Position numbers and translations under genes: made by a program. Shown here in pieces: positions 7,862 to 15,804 of a stretch of DNA of 21,931 nucleotides; the first letter of the stretch is position 1, and the number at the start of each line of letters is the position of its first letter. The stretch is from contig DFUX01000039.1 of assembly GCA_002379855.1 (NCBI GenBank), forward strand, positions 1 through 21,931, given 5' to 3'. Under the pieces are notes generated by a model. That model was not told the DNA's origin. It searched no databases and saw only the letters and a program-made list of their open reading frames with translations. The DNA is from Cloacimonetes bacterium UBA4175. GTDB taxonomy: Bacteria; Cloacimonadota; Cloacimonadia; Cloacimonadales; Cloacimonadaceae.

Positions 7862-8481
7862 TTGAGACTCCTGTGCGTTAAAACTTGGTTGATGATCAGT
7901 TTGTGCAGCTCCATGGGGGACAAGGTGGCATCCAGCACCACAAAACGCCCCGGCTGTTCTTTGGCAAGCAAAAGATATTGCTGGCGCACCCTCTCGTGAA
8001 AGGAACGGTCTTCCTGCTCGAGGCGATCTAACTGGCGGTGTCCTATGCGCGCGAAGCCCTCTTCCACAGGGAGGTCGAACAAAAAGGTGATGTCCGGCAC
8101 TGTGTTGAAGGTGGAAAATCTGGTCAGCACCGCGATGAAATCCAGGTTTTGCTCACGTGCCGCGCCCTGATAGGCGATGGTGGAATCGTAATAGCGGTCG
8201 CAAAGCACTATCTTGCCCTCGCGCAGAGCAGGCAGTATCCACTGGCCGGTATGCTGGGCACGGCTGGCGCTGTAGAGCAACAGCTCCGTTTCGCGCAGCA
8301 TTTCTTTGTTACCGGGATCCAGAAGCAGGGCGCGGATGCTTTCCGCGATGGGAGGGCCTCCGGGTTCACGCGTCAGCAGCGAGGGTTTGCCAAGTTCTTC
8401 CAGCTTTGCCGCCAGCATCTTCATCTGGGTGCTTTTGCCGCTGCCCTCGATGCCTTCGAATGTGACAAATAGACCTTTCAT
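7858..8481 (-). CDS. tmk: Thymidylate kinase
   Basis: A cytoplasmic kinase that phosphorylates dTMP to dTDP for DNA synthesis. The 207 residues match the family length. The P-loop FEGIEGSGKST lies at 8-18, TREPGG at 37-42 (substrate-binding Arg), and the DRYYDSTIAYQG block at 95-106. A LID-type region rich in Arg, Glu and Asp (EQEDRSFHERVRQQY) covers about 155-170. The gene starts at an ATG 15 nt after the nadB stop and has only a weak Shine-Dalgarno. Its stop overlaps the GTG start of the protease by 4 nt, so the two are coupled. tmk usually sits near DNA replication genes; here it is embedded in the mixed housekeeping operon. Confidence 0.95.
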   Translation of the reverse strand: MKGLFVTFEGIEGSGKSTQMKMLAAKLEELGKPSLLTREPGGPPIAESIRALLLDPGNKEMLRETELLLYSASRAQHTGQWILPALREGKIVLCDRYYDSTIAYQGAAREQNLDFIAVLTRFSTFNTVPDITFLFDLPVEEGFARIGHRQLDRLEQEDRSFHERVRQQYLLLAKEQPGRFVVLDATLSPMELHKLIINQVLTHRSLK

Positions 8482-8496
8482 GGTAAGCGAGCCATC

Positions 8497-10095
8497 CTAT
8501 ATTATCGTATCTATCAGATACAGGTTGTCGTTTCTTTCGGGATTGTCGATTAGAAAATGCGCGCCGCGGCTTTCCTTGCGCATCAGTGCGCTGCGGATAA
8601 CGGCAATGGCGATGATGGCCATATTGCGCGTTTCCACCACTTCCTTGCGCACGGCGTTGTGCTGATAGAAGTTATTCACTTCGTTGTAGATGTTCTCGAT
8701 GCGGGACAGGGCGTATTTGAGCAGGCGGCGGGAGCGGCGGATGCCGACGTAGCCATCCATGATGGTGCCGATGATTTCCCGGTTGTGGGAGATCACCACC
8801 CATTCGTTTTCGTTGAACTCATCCATCTGTTTCCAGACCGGAATCTTGGGGAAATCCACCTCTTCTGTGTTTGAGGGATGGTTGCCGGCGCGATAGGCCA
8901 TTACCAGGGCTTCCAAAAGTGAGTTGGAAGCAAGGCGGTTTGCCCCATGCAGGCCACTGCAGGCCACTTCCCCGGCGGCAAAGAGGTTGTGGATGTCGGT
9001 AATGCCGTCGATGGTTGAGAGCACTCCTCCGCAGAAGTAGTGAGCCGCGGGAGCCACCGGGATCGGATCTCTGGTAAAATCTATGCCGTGCTCCGCAAGG
9101 CGTTTGCCAATATAAGGAAAGTGGGTGCGCAAGATTTCGGCGGGGATGTTGGTGGCATCCAGATAGCAGAATTTTTCGCCGCGCTTTTTCAGCTCGGCGT
9201 CGATTGCACGGGAGACGATGTCGCGAGGGGCAAGATTGCCCCGGGGGTGATAGTTTTCCATGAAGGTGCTGCCATCACTGAGTTTGAGCACCGCCCCCTC
9301 GCCCCGCACTGCCTCGCTGATGAGGAAGGTTTTGCCTTCGGGGCTCCAGAACGCGGTGGGGTGAAACTGCACAAACTCCATATTGGCCAGACGCGCGCCT
9401 GCCAGCCTGGCCATGGCCATCCCGTCACCTGTGGAGACATCCGGATTGGTGTTGTGCGCGTAGATGCGCGAAGCCCCGCCAGTGGCAAGCATGGTTTTAC
9501 GGGCGCGAAAGATATGCACTTCATTAGTCTTGATATCCATCACGTATGCTCCCCAGCAGGAAATGCCGGGAATGAAACCGTCATCCTGGACTATATGGTG
9601 CTGGGTGATCAGATCTATGGCGATGCTGTTTTCATAGATATCGATGTTGCTGTTTTCGCGGCAGCGTTTGGTGAGAGTTTCCATGATCTGATGTCCGGTG
9701 GAATCTGCCGCGTGAGCCACGCGCCGGTGCCTATGGCCCCCCTCCATGCTCAGGGATAGATTTTCCAGGCGGTTGTCATAGTGTTCTTTTTCGAGGGTAA
9801 AATCAGTTCCCAGATCGATTAGGTATTGAATCAGCTTTGGGCCTTCGGTAATGATCTGCCTGATCACCTGCCGCTTGCCTAATTCCGCGCCGGCGATAAA
9901 AGTATCCTCACAATGGCCGGAAAATGTGTCCGCTTCGTCCAGCACAGCGGCTATGCCCCCCTGGGCATAGTCTGTATTGCAGTTGAATAAGCCCCGTTTG
10001 GTCACAATTGCCACTTTGCCCAAGCGTGAAACCTGCAGCGCATAAACCAAACCCCCAATTCCGCTTCCGATCACCAGAAAATCATAGTCTCTCAA
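8497..10095 (-). CDS. nadB: L-aspartate oxidase (quinolinate synthetase B)
   Basis: A flavoenzyme that oxidises L-aspartate to iminoaspartate, the first step of de novo NAD synthesis. The 532-residue protein opens with the FAD Rossmann motif GSGIGGL (10-16). It keeps all four key active-site residues one position off the E. coli numbering: His245 (FVQFHPTAF), Arg291 (PRDIVSRAID), His352 (APAAHYFCGG) and Arg387 (GLHGANRLASNSL). That pattern separates it from fumarate reductase flavoproteins less by motif than by length and by the absence of sdh/frd partners. The start is TTG at 10095, overlapping the rimI stop as TTGA, with GGGAAG 4 nt upstream. nadA and nadC are not in the window. Confidence 0.94.
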   Translation of the reverse strand: MRDYDFLVIGSGIGGLVYALQVSRLGKVAIVTKRGLFNCNTDYAQGGIAAVLDEADTFSGHCEDTFIAGAELGKRQVIRQIITEGPKLIQYLIDLGTDFTLEKEHYDNRLENLSLSMEGGHRHRRVAHAADSTGHQIMETLTKRCRENSNIDIYENSIAIDLITQHHIVQDDGFIPGISCWGAYVMDIKTNEVHIFRARKTMLATGGASRIYAHNTNPDVSTGDGMAMARLAGARLANMEFVQFHPTAFWSPEGKTFLISEAVRGEGAVLKLSDGSTFMENYHPRGNLAPRDIVSRAIDAELKKRGEKFCYLDATNIPAEILRTHFPYIGKRLAEHGIDFTRDPIPVAPAAHYFCGGVLSTIDGITDIHNLFAAGEVACSGLHGANRLASNSLLEALVMAYRAGNHPSNTEEVDFPKIPVWKQMDEFNENEWVVISHNREIIGTIMDGYVGIRRSRRLLKYALSRIENIYNEVNNFYQHNAVRKEVVETRNMAIIAIAVIRSALMRKESRGAHFLIDNPERNDNLYLIDTII

Positions 10096-10535
10096 ATTAC
10101 TTCCCTTTTTACAATCATTGCCATTACATAGGCGTCTTCATCTGGCAGGGTGTAATATCCTTTGCGCAACCCAACGCGCTGGAAACCAAACCCTTCATAC
10201 AGGGCTAGCGCAGCCAGGTTAGACACCCGCACATCCAGGAAAAAGTGGGTGAATCCCCTGTCTGTTAGCTGGTGGAGCGTGTTTTTCAGCAGTTCCTTGC
10301 CATAACCCTTGCGCTGATACGCGGGATCGACCGCCAGATTGATGATCACGCTTTCGTCGATCACATTGTGATACATTATATAACCCACCAGGGTGGCATC
10401 TTCACAGATCACCCAGGATTCCCCAAAGTCTGAGCTGCTAAAGGCATCTTCCGGCCAGGGGCTGCTGAACACCTGCTTTTCGATCTGCAATACGGCGGGC
10501 AGGTCATCCTGACGCATTGGGCGGGTTATTTTCAA
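10092..10535 (-). CDS. rimI: Ribosomal protein S18-alanine N-acetyltransferase (RimI-type GNAT)
   Basis: A GNAT acetyltransferase of 147 residues, the usual RimI length, expected to acetylate the N-terminal Ala of ribosomal protein S18. Visible signatures are ITRPMRQDDLPAV at the N-terminus, SSPWPEDAF, strand INLAVDPAYQRKGYGKELL (acetyl-CoA pyrophosphate loop Q/R-x-x-G-x-G), LDVRVSNLAALALYEGFGF and the C-terminal YYTLPDEDAYVM block typical of RimI. The start is a TTG at 10535, which preserves the first beta strand; an ATG at 10517 would cut it off. It begins 12 nt after argS and overlaps nadB by 4 nt. tsaB and tsaD, frequent partners, are absent here. Confidence 0.9.
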   Translation of the reverse strand: MKITRPMRQDDLPAVLQIEKQVFSSPWPEDAFSSSDFGESWVICEDATLVGYIMYHNVIDESVIINLAVDPAYQRKGYGKELLKNTLHQLTDRGFTHFFLDVRVSNLAALALYEGFGFQRVGLRKGYYTLPDEDAYVMAMIVKREVI

Positions 10536-10547
10536 TTGGAATACCTG

Positions 10548-12200
10548 TTACATCTTTTCCGGCGCACTGATGCCCATCAGGTCCAGACAGATGGCCAGCA
10601 CGTTTCTCACCGTATCTATCAACAACAGGCGCGCCTGCGAAAGTTCCTTGTCCTTGCCTCCCACCACCTGGTATTTGTTGTAGAAGCGGTGGAAAAGGCT
10701 GCAAAGTTCCTCTGTGTAGGTGGCAAGGCGGTGAGGTTCGCGAAATTCCGCTATCAGTTCCAGCAGTTCAGGTAAATCGGTGAGTTTCTGGATCAGAGCC
10801 AGTTCTTCGGTTTTACACAGCTTTCCGCAGAGTTCCTTTTTGAAGGTTCTGGGCAGTACCTTGTCTTTTTTGGCCTTCTTGATAATGCTGCAGATGCGGG
10901 CGTGGGCGTACTGGCAGTAATAGACCGGATTTTCGTTGTTCTGCTGCAGAGCGAGTTCCAGATCGAAGTTCAGATGAGCGTTTGCTTTGCGCGCTATAAA
11001 GAAATAACGAGCCGCGTCTTTTCCCACCACGCCCACAAGATCGTCCATGGTAACAATCTTGCCGGCTCTTTTGCTCATCTTGACCTTTTCTCCGCTTTCA
11101 AACAAGTTAACCTGTTGCAGGAAGATGATTTCCAGCATGTTTTCATCGTATTTGAGAGCCTGGAAGGCCGCTTTCAGTCGGGGTACATAGCCATGATGGT
11201 CGGGGCCAAAAATGTCTATCAGTTTGGTGAATCCTCTTTGGATTTTGGTCAGGTGGTAAGCCAGATCGGGAACAAAATAGGTGATCGAGCCATCGCTTTT
11301 CATCAATACGCGGTCTTTATCGTCACCAAATTTGGTGGAGCTGAACCAGATGGCGTCTTCCTTTTCATATGTGCAATCGGCCTCGGTAAGGTAGCTGAGA
11401 ACCTCTTCCACCATTCCTTCCATGCGCAGGGTTTTCTCGGAGACCCAGCTTTCAAAGGTAACCCCAAATCTTTCCAGAGACTGCCTTTGCATCTCAAGCA
11501 TCTCGTTGAGAGCAAACTCCTTCAGGTGTTCAGTGCGCTCTTTTTCAGGCATCATAAACACCCGCACTCCCTCGGTGGCGTTCAGTTTGTGGGCCAGATG
11601 CTTCACATACTCGCCATGATAGGCGTCATAGGGAAATTCGCCGATGTTTTCGCCGTGTATCTCACGCAGTCTGAGCTCCAGGCTTTCCGCCAGGATATCG
11701 ACCTGATTGCCCGCGTCGTTGATATAGAACTCTCGCGAGGGTTGGTAGCCAACTTTCTTCATGACGCGATAAAGGGTGTCACCAAAAGCGGCTGCCCTGG
11801 CACTGACTATATTCAAAGGTCCAGTTGGATTCGCGCTGACAAATTCCAGCAGAACTTTCTCCTCCTGGCCGAACTCTGAGTCTCCAAAACTTTGCCCCGC
11901 TTTGTGGATCTCCCACAGCATATTGTGATACAGCACCTTGGACAGATGGAAATTCAAGAATCCGGGACCAGCAAGCTCCACCTTCTTGTAATACTTGTTC
12001 TTCTTCAATTCCTTGATCAGCTTTTCAGCCAGCACTTTGGGGGATGTCTTGTTCTCTTTGGCAAGGATCATAGCCACATTGGAAGAATAATCCCCATGGT
12101 CGGCCAGATTGGGTATTTCAACCGTGAACTCGCGCTGCTGGCTGAGGTTCAGGTCTTGCAAAATCTTGCAGATGTTGTCATGTATTAGGTGTTTGATCAT
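10548..12200 (-). CDS. argS: Arginyl-tRNA synthetase
   Basis: Charges tRNA-Arg with arginine in the cytoplasm. The start at 12200 (MIKHLIHDN) is chosen because AAGGAAGGG lies 8 nt upstream; the longer frame to 12251 would run further into rsfS. From there it has 550 residues: the N-terminal Add-1-type domain with ...GDYSSNVAM, catalytic core with FVSANPTGPLNIVSARAA (about 120-137) and REFYINDAGNQ, KMSKR at 374-378, then the DALR anticodon domain ending IDTVRNVLAICLDLMGI. The second half of the HIGH signature, usually H-x-G-H in this family, reads N-I-V-S; see findings. The start overlaps rsfS by 23 nt. Confidence 0.95.
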   Translation of the reverse strand: MIKHLIHDNICKILQDLNLSQQREFTVEIPNLADHGDYSSNVAMILAKENKTSPKVLAEKLIKELKKNKYYKKVELAGPGFLNFHLSKVLYHNMLWEIHKAGQSFGDSEFGQEEKVLLEFVSANPTGPLNIVSARAAAFGDTLYRVMKKVGYQPSREFYINDAGNQVDILAESLELRLREIHGENIGEFPYDAYHGEYVKHLAHKLNATEGVRVFMMPEKERTEHLKEFALNEMLEMQRQSLERFGVTFESWVSEKTLRMEGMVEEVLSYLTEADCTYEKEDAIWFSSTKFGDDKDRVLMKSDGSITYFVPDLAYHLTKIQRGFTKLIDIFGPDHHGYVPRLKAAFQALKYDENMLEIIFLQQVNLFESGEKVKMSKRAGKIVTMDDLVGVVGKDAARYFFIARKANAHLNFDLELALQQNNENPVYYCQYAHARICSIIKKAKKDKVLPRTFKKELCGKLCKTEELALIQKLTDLPELLELIAEFREPHRLATYTEELCSLFHRFYNKYQVVGGKDKELSQARLLLIDTVRNVLAICLDLMGISAPEKM

Positions 12201-12561
12201 GCGGAAGCCCTTCCTTGTTGTGGCTTGAAAGCTGTTCAAATAACTGGTCAATCTTGTAGAGATTACGTTTTTCAGGCAAGAATATATGCAGGATCACATC
12301 TCCCAGATCGACCAGGATCCACTGCCCAAACTCCAGCCCGGCTTTGCCGAGTACGCTCAGTTTGTGTTCCTTGGCCATATCCAGCACATGGTTGGCGATA
12401 GCTTTGTTATGCAGATCGGCGGTACCTTCGCAGACAACTATCGCATCTGCATAGTCGATGATGTTTTCCACATCGTACACGCGGATGTTTTCCGCTTTCT
12501 TGTCGTTCAGCCATTCCAGGATGGCTTCGAGCTTGATATTGTCAAACAATATCTCCTCCAC
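12178..12561 (-). CDS. rsfS: Ribosomal silencing factor RsfS
   Basis: Binds ribosomal protein uL14 and blocks 30S/50S joining when nutrients are scarce. At 127 residues it matches the family. The fold signature is clear: an N-terminal helix with DDKKAE-like NDKKAENIRVYDV, DYADAIVVCEGTADLHNKAIANHV, and the hallmark GQWILVDLGDVILHIF. The start is ambiguous: GTG at 12561 reads through GGAGGAG, whereas TTG at 12549 would use that GGAGGAG as its ribosome site, although the 3-nt spacing is short. It follows the LytR_C gene by 37 nt, an order (LytR-type gene then rsfS) also known from other bacteria, and overlaps argS by 23 nt. Confidence 0.94.
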   Translation of the reverse strand: MEEILFDNIKLEAILEWLNDKKAENIRVYDVENIIDYADAIVVCEGTADLHNKAIANHVLDMAKEHKLSVLGKAGLEFGQWILVDLGDVILHIFLPEKRNLYKIDQLFEQLSSHNKEGLPHDQTPNT

Positions 12562-12598
12562 TTACTTCAATCTCATACATATACACTTGTAGCTGTCG

Positions 12599-13063
12599 CT
12601 AATCCTTCATATAATCTTTAAAATCCTCACCCAGGATGATTGTGAACTGGACATCCGACTCGGGATTACGTGCCAGCGTATAACGCTGGATGCCAGTCAT
12701 CCTTTGCAGGCGCCGCAGGTCTTGCTCATCTCCGTTGATGAGAACCAGCACCGATTTGTTGTAAATAGGGTAGGGGGTGCTGCTTACCCTTAGCACGTCG
12801 ATATTCTTGTCCCTGATATACACGCTGTAATCTGCTGCCAGCTTTTCGATGCCACAACCATTGCTCACTTCCACCCGAATGGCTGGCAAGCTCTCCTCGT
12901 CGTCTTGATTACGCCCGAGCAAGCCAAACACTCCGGTAAAATATGCAAGCAAAGCCAAGGCTATCAACAAGACCAGAATCAGCAGATAGCGCCAGGGACG
13001 CTTAGGGGTCAAATCTTCAGAAACACCGTTTATTGTCAAATTCAATGTATTATTCCTTGCCAT
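12599..13063 (-). CDS. Membrane-anchored LytR_C domain protein
   Basis: A 154-residue protein from the ATG at 13063. An N-terminal cytoplasmic stretch of about 20 residues precedes one transmembrane helix (about 26-48, LLILVLLIALALLAYF). The remaining region is a periplasmic LytR/CpsA/Psr C-terminal domain (PF13399-like): IRVEVSNGCGIEKLA, a Y-x-x-x-x-NKSVLVLINGD strand, then TLARNPESDVQFTIILGEDF. It lacks the catalytic LytR-CpsA-Psr phosphotransferase domain. It may therefore be an adaptor or scaffold rather than an enzyme. The start overlaps the HIT gene by 14 nt, and no strong Shine-Dalgarno is visible. Its link to rsfS echoes LytR-rsfS neighbourhoods elsewhere. Confidence 0.8.
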   Translation of the reverse strand: MARNNTLNLTINGVSEDLTPKRPWRYLLILVLLIALALLAYFTGVFGLLGRNQDDEESLPAIRVEVSNGCGIEKLAADYSVYIRDKNIDVLRVSSTPYPIYNKSVLVLINGDEQDLRRLQRMTGIQRYTLARNPESDVQFTIILGEDFKDYMKD

Positions 13064-13553
13064 CCAACAACTTGGCAAACGCATCCCGCAGAGAGGAAAA
13101 GCTTGTCTCGAAAGCTTCGGGTATCACCCTTTGGCCGCCGATCACGCTCATAAAATTGCAATCTCCGCTCCAGCGGGGAACCATATGCAGATGCAGGTGT
13201 TCGTCGATTCCGGCCCCGGCCGCCTTGCCCAGGTTCATCCCAAGATTCACTCCTTCGCAGGCATAGACGGACTTGAGGGCTATCTCGGCTTGCTGTGCCA
13301 GTTGACCCAACTCTGCCAGCTCTTCCGGTTTTAGCTCGGAAAGCGAAGCGCAATGCCTGTAGGGAACCAGCATGATGTGCCCGTTGTTGTAGGGATATCG
13401 GTTGAGCATGGCATAGCAAAACCTGCCCCGGTAAAAGATCAGGTTTTCGGCATCCGATTCGGTATCCTGCCAGCGGCAAAGGATGCAATCTTCCGGCTTG
13501 GGCGAGCGGATATAGTCCGAACGCCATGGTGAATACAGGTATTCCTTATTCAT
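13050..13553 (-). CDS. HIT-family hydrolase/phosphorylase (Ap4A phosphorylase-like)
   Basis: A histidine-triad protein of 167 residues from the ATG at 13553. It shows SPWRSDYI, a Zn-binding-like C-x-x-C (C23/C26, with the triad histidines), NLIFYRGRFCYAMLNRYPYNNGHIMLVPYRH, NLGMNLGKAAGAGIDEH and the triad HLHLH (119-123), ending with the GDCNFMSVIGGQRVIPEA block. That layout matches the bacterial Ap4A phosphorylase/hydrolase branch, which acts on diadenosine polyphosphates or related nucleotidyl compounds, rather than the short HINT branch. The actual substrate is not readable. The start overlaps the GlmU-like stop by 8 nt (ATGAATAA), and the protein end overlaps the LytR_C start by 14 nt. Confidence 0.9.
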   Translation of the reverse strand: MNKEYLYSPWRSDYIRSPKPEDCILCRWQDTESDAENLIFYRGRFCYAMLNRYPYNNGHIMLVPYRHCASLSELKPEELAELGQLAQQAEIALKSVYACEGVNLGMNLGKAAGAGIDEHLHLHMVPRWSGDCNFMSVIGGQRVIPEAFETSFSSLRDAFAKLLDGKE

Positions 13554-14571
13554 AGGGGTCTTCGATGAACTGCTCGCGCAGACCCAGGATGTGTCCTTCC
13601 GGAACGTGCGCGTGCACCAAAATGTTGTGTCCTTCCAAGATGCAGTCTTCGCTGACATAGCTGTCGGAAATGAGGCTGTTCGGCCCGATCGAGCATCCTG
13701 TCCGCACTGTTGTCTTCCCTTTCAGGATGCAGTTTTGGAAGATTTCCACATCCGGCTCGATGGCAACTTCATCATCGATATACACGGTATTGGGATTGTG
13801 GATCACCACCCCGTTGTTCATCCATTTGCGGCGGATTCTGTCCACAAAGAGGTCTTCCAGTTCCGCGAGCTGTTCCTGAGAGTTGACGCCAGCCACCTCC
13901 ATCAGATCCTCCAGCGCCACAGAGGAGACGGTTTTGCCCGCTGAATGCAGTATGGAAACTACGTCCGTGAGATAGTATTCATGCTGATTATTGGCGTTGG
14001 ATATCTGTTTCAGGGACGCAAACAGGTCTTCAGACTTGAAGCAGTAGATCCCCGTGTTCCATTCTTTGATGGCGCGTTGTGCCTCGGACGCGTCCTTGTA
14101 TTCCACAATACCCATCACCTGTCCCTTGTCATCCCGCAAGATGCGCCCATACTTGCCGGGATCGTCAAGGAAAGCGGTGAGGACGGTGCAGGAAGCCTGG
14201 CTGCGCAAATGCTCCTGATACAGGCGGGATATAGTCTCGCGGCCAAGCAGGGGAACATCGCCGCACAAAATCAAAACATCATGTCCATGATCATGGAATA
14301 TCGGTTCCGCCATCATCACCGCGTGGCCGGTGCCCAATTGTTCAGTTTGTTCTACAAATTCCAACCTTTCATCTTCCTCGAGGCAGGCTATCACGCTTTC
14401 TTTTTGGAAGCCCACCACGATACATACACGCAGGCATTCAGAGTCCAGCGCCAGATCCACGACCCTTTGGATCATAGGTTTTCCGGCGATGGGAAAAGTT
14501 ACCTTAGCCCGGGTCGATTTCATCCGGGTGCCTTTACCTGCAGCAAGGATCACAGCTGCGAGGTTGTTCAT
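13546..14571 (-). CDS. GlmU-type UDP-GlcNAc pyrophosphorylase lacking the acetyltransferase domain
   Basis: A nucleotidyltransferase of 341 residues. The N-terminal domain is a full GlmU uridylyltransferase: LAAGKGTRMKS (9-19), AKVTFPIAGKPM, EQLGTGHAV (77-85), CGDVPLL (103-109), the KYGRILRDD block, ...YKDA...WNTGIYCF, and NNQHEYYLTDVV (194-205), with a partial left-handed beta-helix (about 260-322). Full GlmU proteins are about 450-460 residues and continue into an acetyltransferase with an active-site His and Lys; here the chain stops after two or three hexapeptide coils. It should still make UDP-GlcNAc from UTP and GlcNAc-1-P, the precursor for lipid A and peptidoglycan. It starts in TAATG overlap with folK. 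Confidence 0.85.
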   Translation of the reverse strand: MNNLAAVILAAGKGTRMKSTRAKVTFPIAGKPMIQRVVDLALDSECLRVCIVVGFQKESVIACLEEDERLEFVEQTEQLGTGHAVMMAEPIFHDHGHDVLILCGDVPLLGRETISRLYQEHLRSQASCTVLTAFLDDPGKYGRILRDDKGQVMGIVEYKDASEAQRAIKEWNTGIYCFKSEDLFASLKQISNANNQHEYYLTDVVSILHSAGKTVSSVALEDLMEVAGVNSQEQLAELEDLFVDRIRRKWMNNGVVIHNPNTVYIDDEVAIEPDVEIFQNCILKGKTTVRTGCSIGPNSLISDSYVSEDCILEGHNILVHAHVPEGHILGLREQFIEDPYE

Positions 14572-15041
14572 TACATATCTCCTTGTGATTCTATTTCTTG
14601 TATTAATGTCTCAATGTTTTTGTGCAGCACAGGATGTTCCAGATTGGGAGCCAGCTCAGCCAGCAGCCTTAGCGCGAAAAGCCTGCGATGCATTTCGGGG
14701 TGCGGCACGGTCAGCTTGTCGGTGTTGATGACCAGATCGCCATACAACAGGATATCGATGTCGATCAGGCGCGGCCCCCATTTCTCCTTGCGCACCCTGC
14801 CCAGTTTTTGCTCTATCTCCAGGGCTGTTTCCAGAAGCTCCAGGGGCGGGAGGGTGGTTTCGATCTCCAAGACCTGATTGTGGAAATCAGGCTGGTCTGT
14901 CTTGCCCCAGGGTCGGGTTTTGGCGAGGCTTGAGCCTCTCAGGATACGGATTCCCGGATGAGCGGCCAGTTCCAGATACGCTTTATGTATCTGTTCCCGT
15001 GGCTGTTCAAGGTTCGCGCCGAGGCAAAGGTAGGCGTTCAT
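14571..15041 (-). CDS. folK: 2-amino-4-hydroxy-6-hydroxymethyldihydropteridine pyrophosphokinase
   Basis: Transfers pyrophosphate from ATP to 6-hydroxymethyl-dihydropterin in folate synthesis. The start at 15041 (MNAYLCLGANL) gives 156 residues, the usual length; a longer frame to 15116 would only overlap folB. Signatures are YLCLGANL, TRPWGKTDQPDFHNQVL, and the diagnostic EKWGPRLIDIDILLYGD with the catalytic Asp pair, followed by LTVPHPEMHRRLFAL. The start overlaps the folB stop as ATGA and its own stop overlaps the GlmU-like start as TAATG. folP and folE are not in the window. Confidence 0.95.
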   Translation of the reverse strand: MNAYLCLGANLEQPREQIHKAYLELAAHPGIRILRGSSLAKTRPWGKTDQPDFHNQVLEIETTLPPLELLETALEIEQKLGRVRKEKWGPRLIDIDILLYGDLVINTDKLTVPHPEMHRRLFALRLLAELAPNLEHPVLHKNIETLIQEIESQGDM

Positions 15042-15397
15042 GAGCGGGTCCGGGAAAGCTCCACCTCCACCGATCTCAGGCTGCCCGGGATGGGTACAGC
15101 GGGTTTCTGGATGCAAAGCGTTACTTTCTGGATCAGCGGGAAGTCATCCAGCAGTTTGGTGGCCAGTGTGTTGGCACAATCTTCAAGCAGCAGAAACTGG
15201 TGAGTTTCCATCACTGTTTTGATTTCCTGATAAACTTTGGTATAATCTATGGTGTCTTCCAGGCGTCTGATACGGTCGTCAATCTGGGGATCGGTAAAGA
15301 GTTGTGCCGTCACTATAAAGCGCTGACCCAGTTTCCGTTCTTCATCGTGAAGACCGTGAAAACCATAAAAAACCATCTCATTCAATCTGATGATCAT
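15038..15397 (-). CDS. folB: Dihydroneopterin aldolase
   Basis: Cleaves 7,8-dihydroneopterin to 6-hydroxymethyl-dihydropterin and glycolaldehyde, just before FolK. The 119 residues match the family. Visible blocks are FYGFHGLHDEERKLGQRFIV (short strand plus Glu-rich loop), TIDYTKVYQEIKTVMET, LLEDCANTLATKLL and the substrate-binding QKPAVPIPG near the C-terminus, whose Lys is catalytic in the family. AGGAAGGAAG lies just before the ATG, and the start overlaps the RseC-type stop as ATGA. The folB-folK pair is adjacent and overlapping, so the two pathway steps are co-translated. Confidence 0.94.
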   Translation of the reverse strand: MIIRLNEMVFYGFHGLHDEERKLGQRFIVTAQLFTDPQIDDRIRRLEDTIDYTKVYQEIKTVMETHQFLLLEDCANTLATKLLDDFPLIQKVTLCIQKPAVPIPGSLRSVEVELSRTRS

Positions 15398-15804
15398 AAC
15401 TTCCTTCCTATGCTTACCTGCATCTTACCGCCAATCTTTCTATCCAATAACCTGACAATATAAAAGCTAAGCGCCATGGCTACGAAAGCAATAAGGATAG
15501 ATGGCAGTTCTGCCAGACTGCGGGAGGCCAGCCAATATCCCAAAAAGAGAAAGGTCAGAGGCAGCAGAAACACCAATATGGCGGATAAAACCCGGTTGCC
15601 GGGTGCAATATTCAATTGCACCAGATCGCCTTCCTGTAGCTGCAGATCGGTGTCTATCTCAAAAACCGCGGGAGTGCTTTTGGCAAAACACATGCCCTGC
15701 ATGGAGCAGCTCTTGCAGCCTCCACCCCGCGTAACTTCCACCTTTACCCGGTTGCCCCGCACCTCAATCACAGTGCCCACGTCTTCAGGCAGTTCTTCAC
15801 TCAT
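15394..15804 (-). CDS. RseC/MucC-family membrane protein
   Basis: A 136-residue inner-membrane protein of the SoxR-reducing-system RseC family. The N-terminal domain carries GTVIEVRGNRVKVEV and a cysteine cluster, CKSCSMQGMC (Cys30, Cys33 and Cys39), which in this family is thought to bind an iron-sulfur or redox centre. Two transmembrane helices follow (about 72-92 and 99-118). The usual partners are Rnf/Rsx electron-transport genes or rpoE-rseABC; neither is here, so its role in this organism is open. Good spacing of AGGAAG before the ATG supports the start. It overlaps rfaE2 and folB by ATGA on each side. Confidence 0.8.
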   Translation of the reverse strand: MSEELPEDVGTVIEVRGNRVKVEVTRGGGCKSCSMQGMCFAKSTPAVFEIDTDLQLQEGDLVQLNIAPGNRVLSAILVFLLPLTFLFLGYWLASRSLAELPSILIAFVAMALSFYIVRLLDRKIGGKMQVSIGRKL

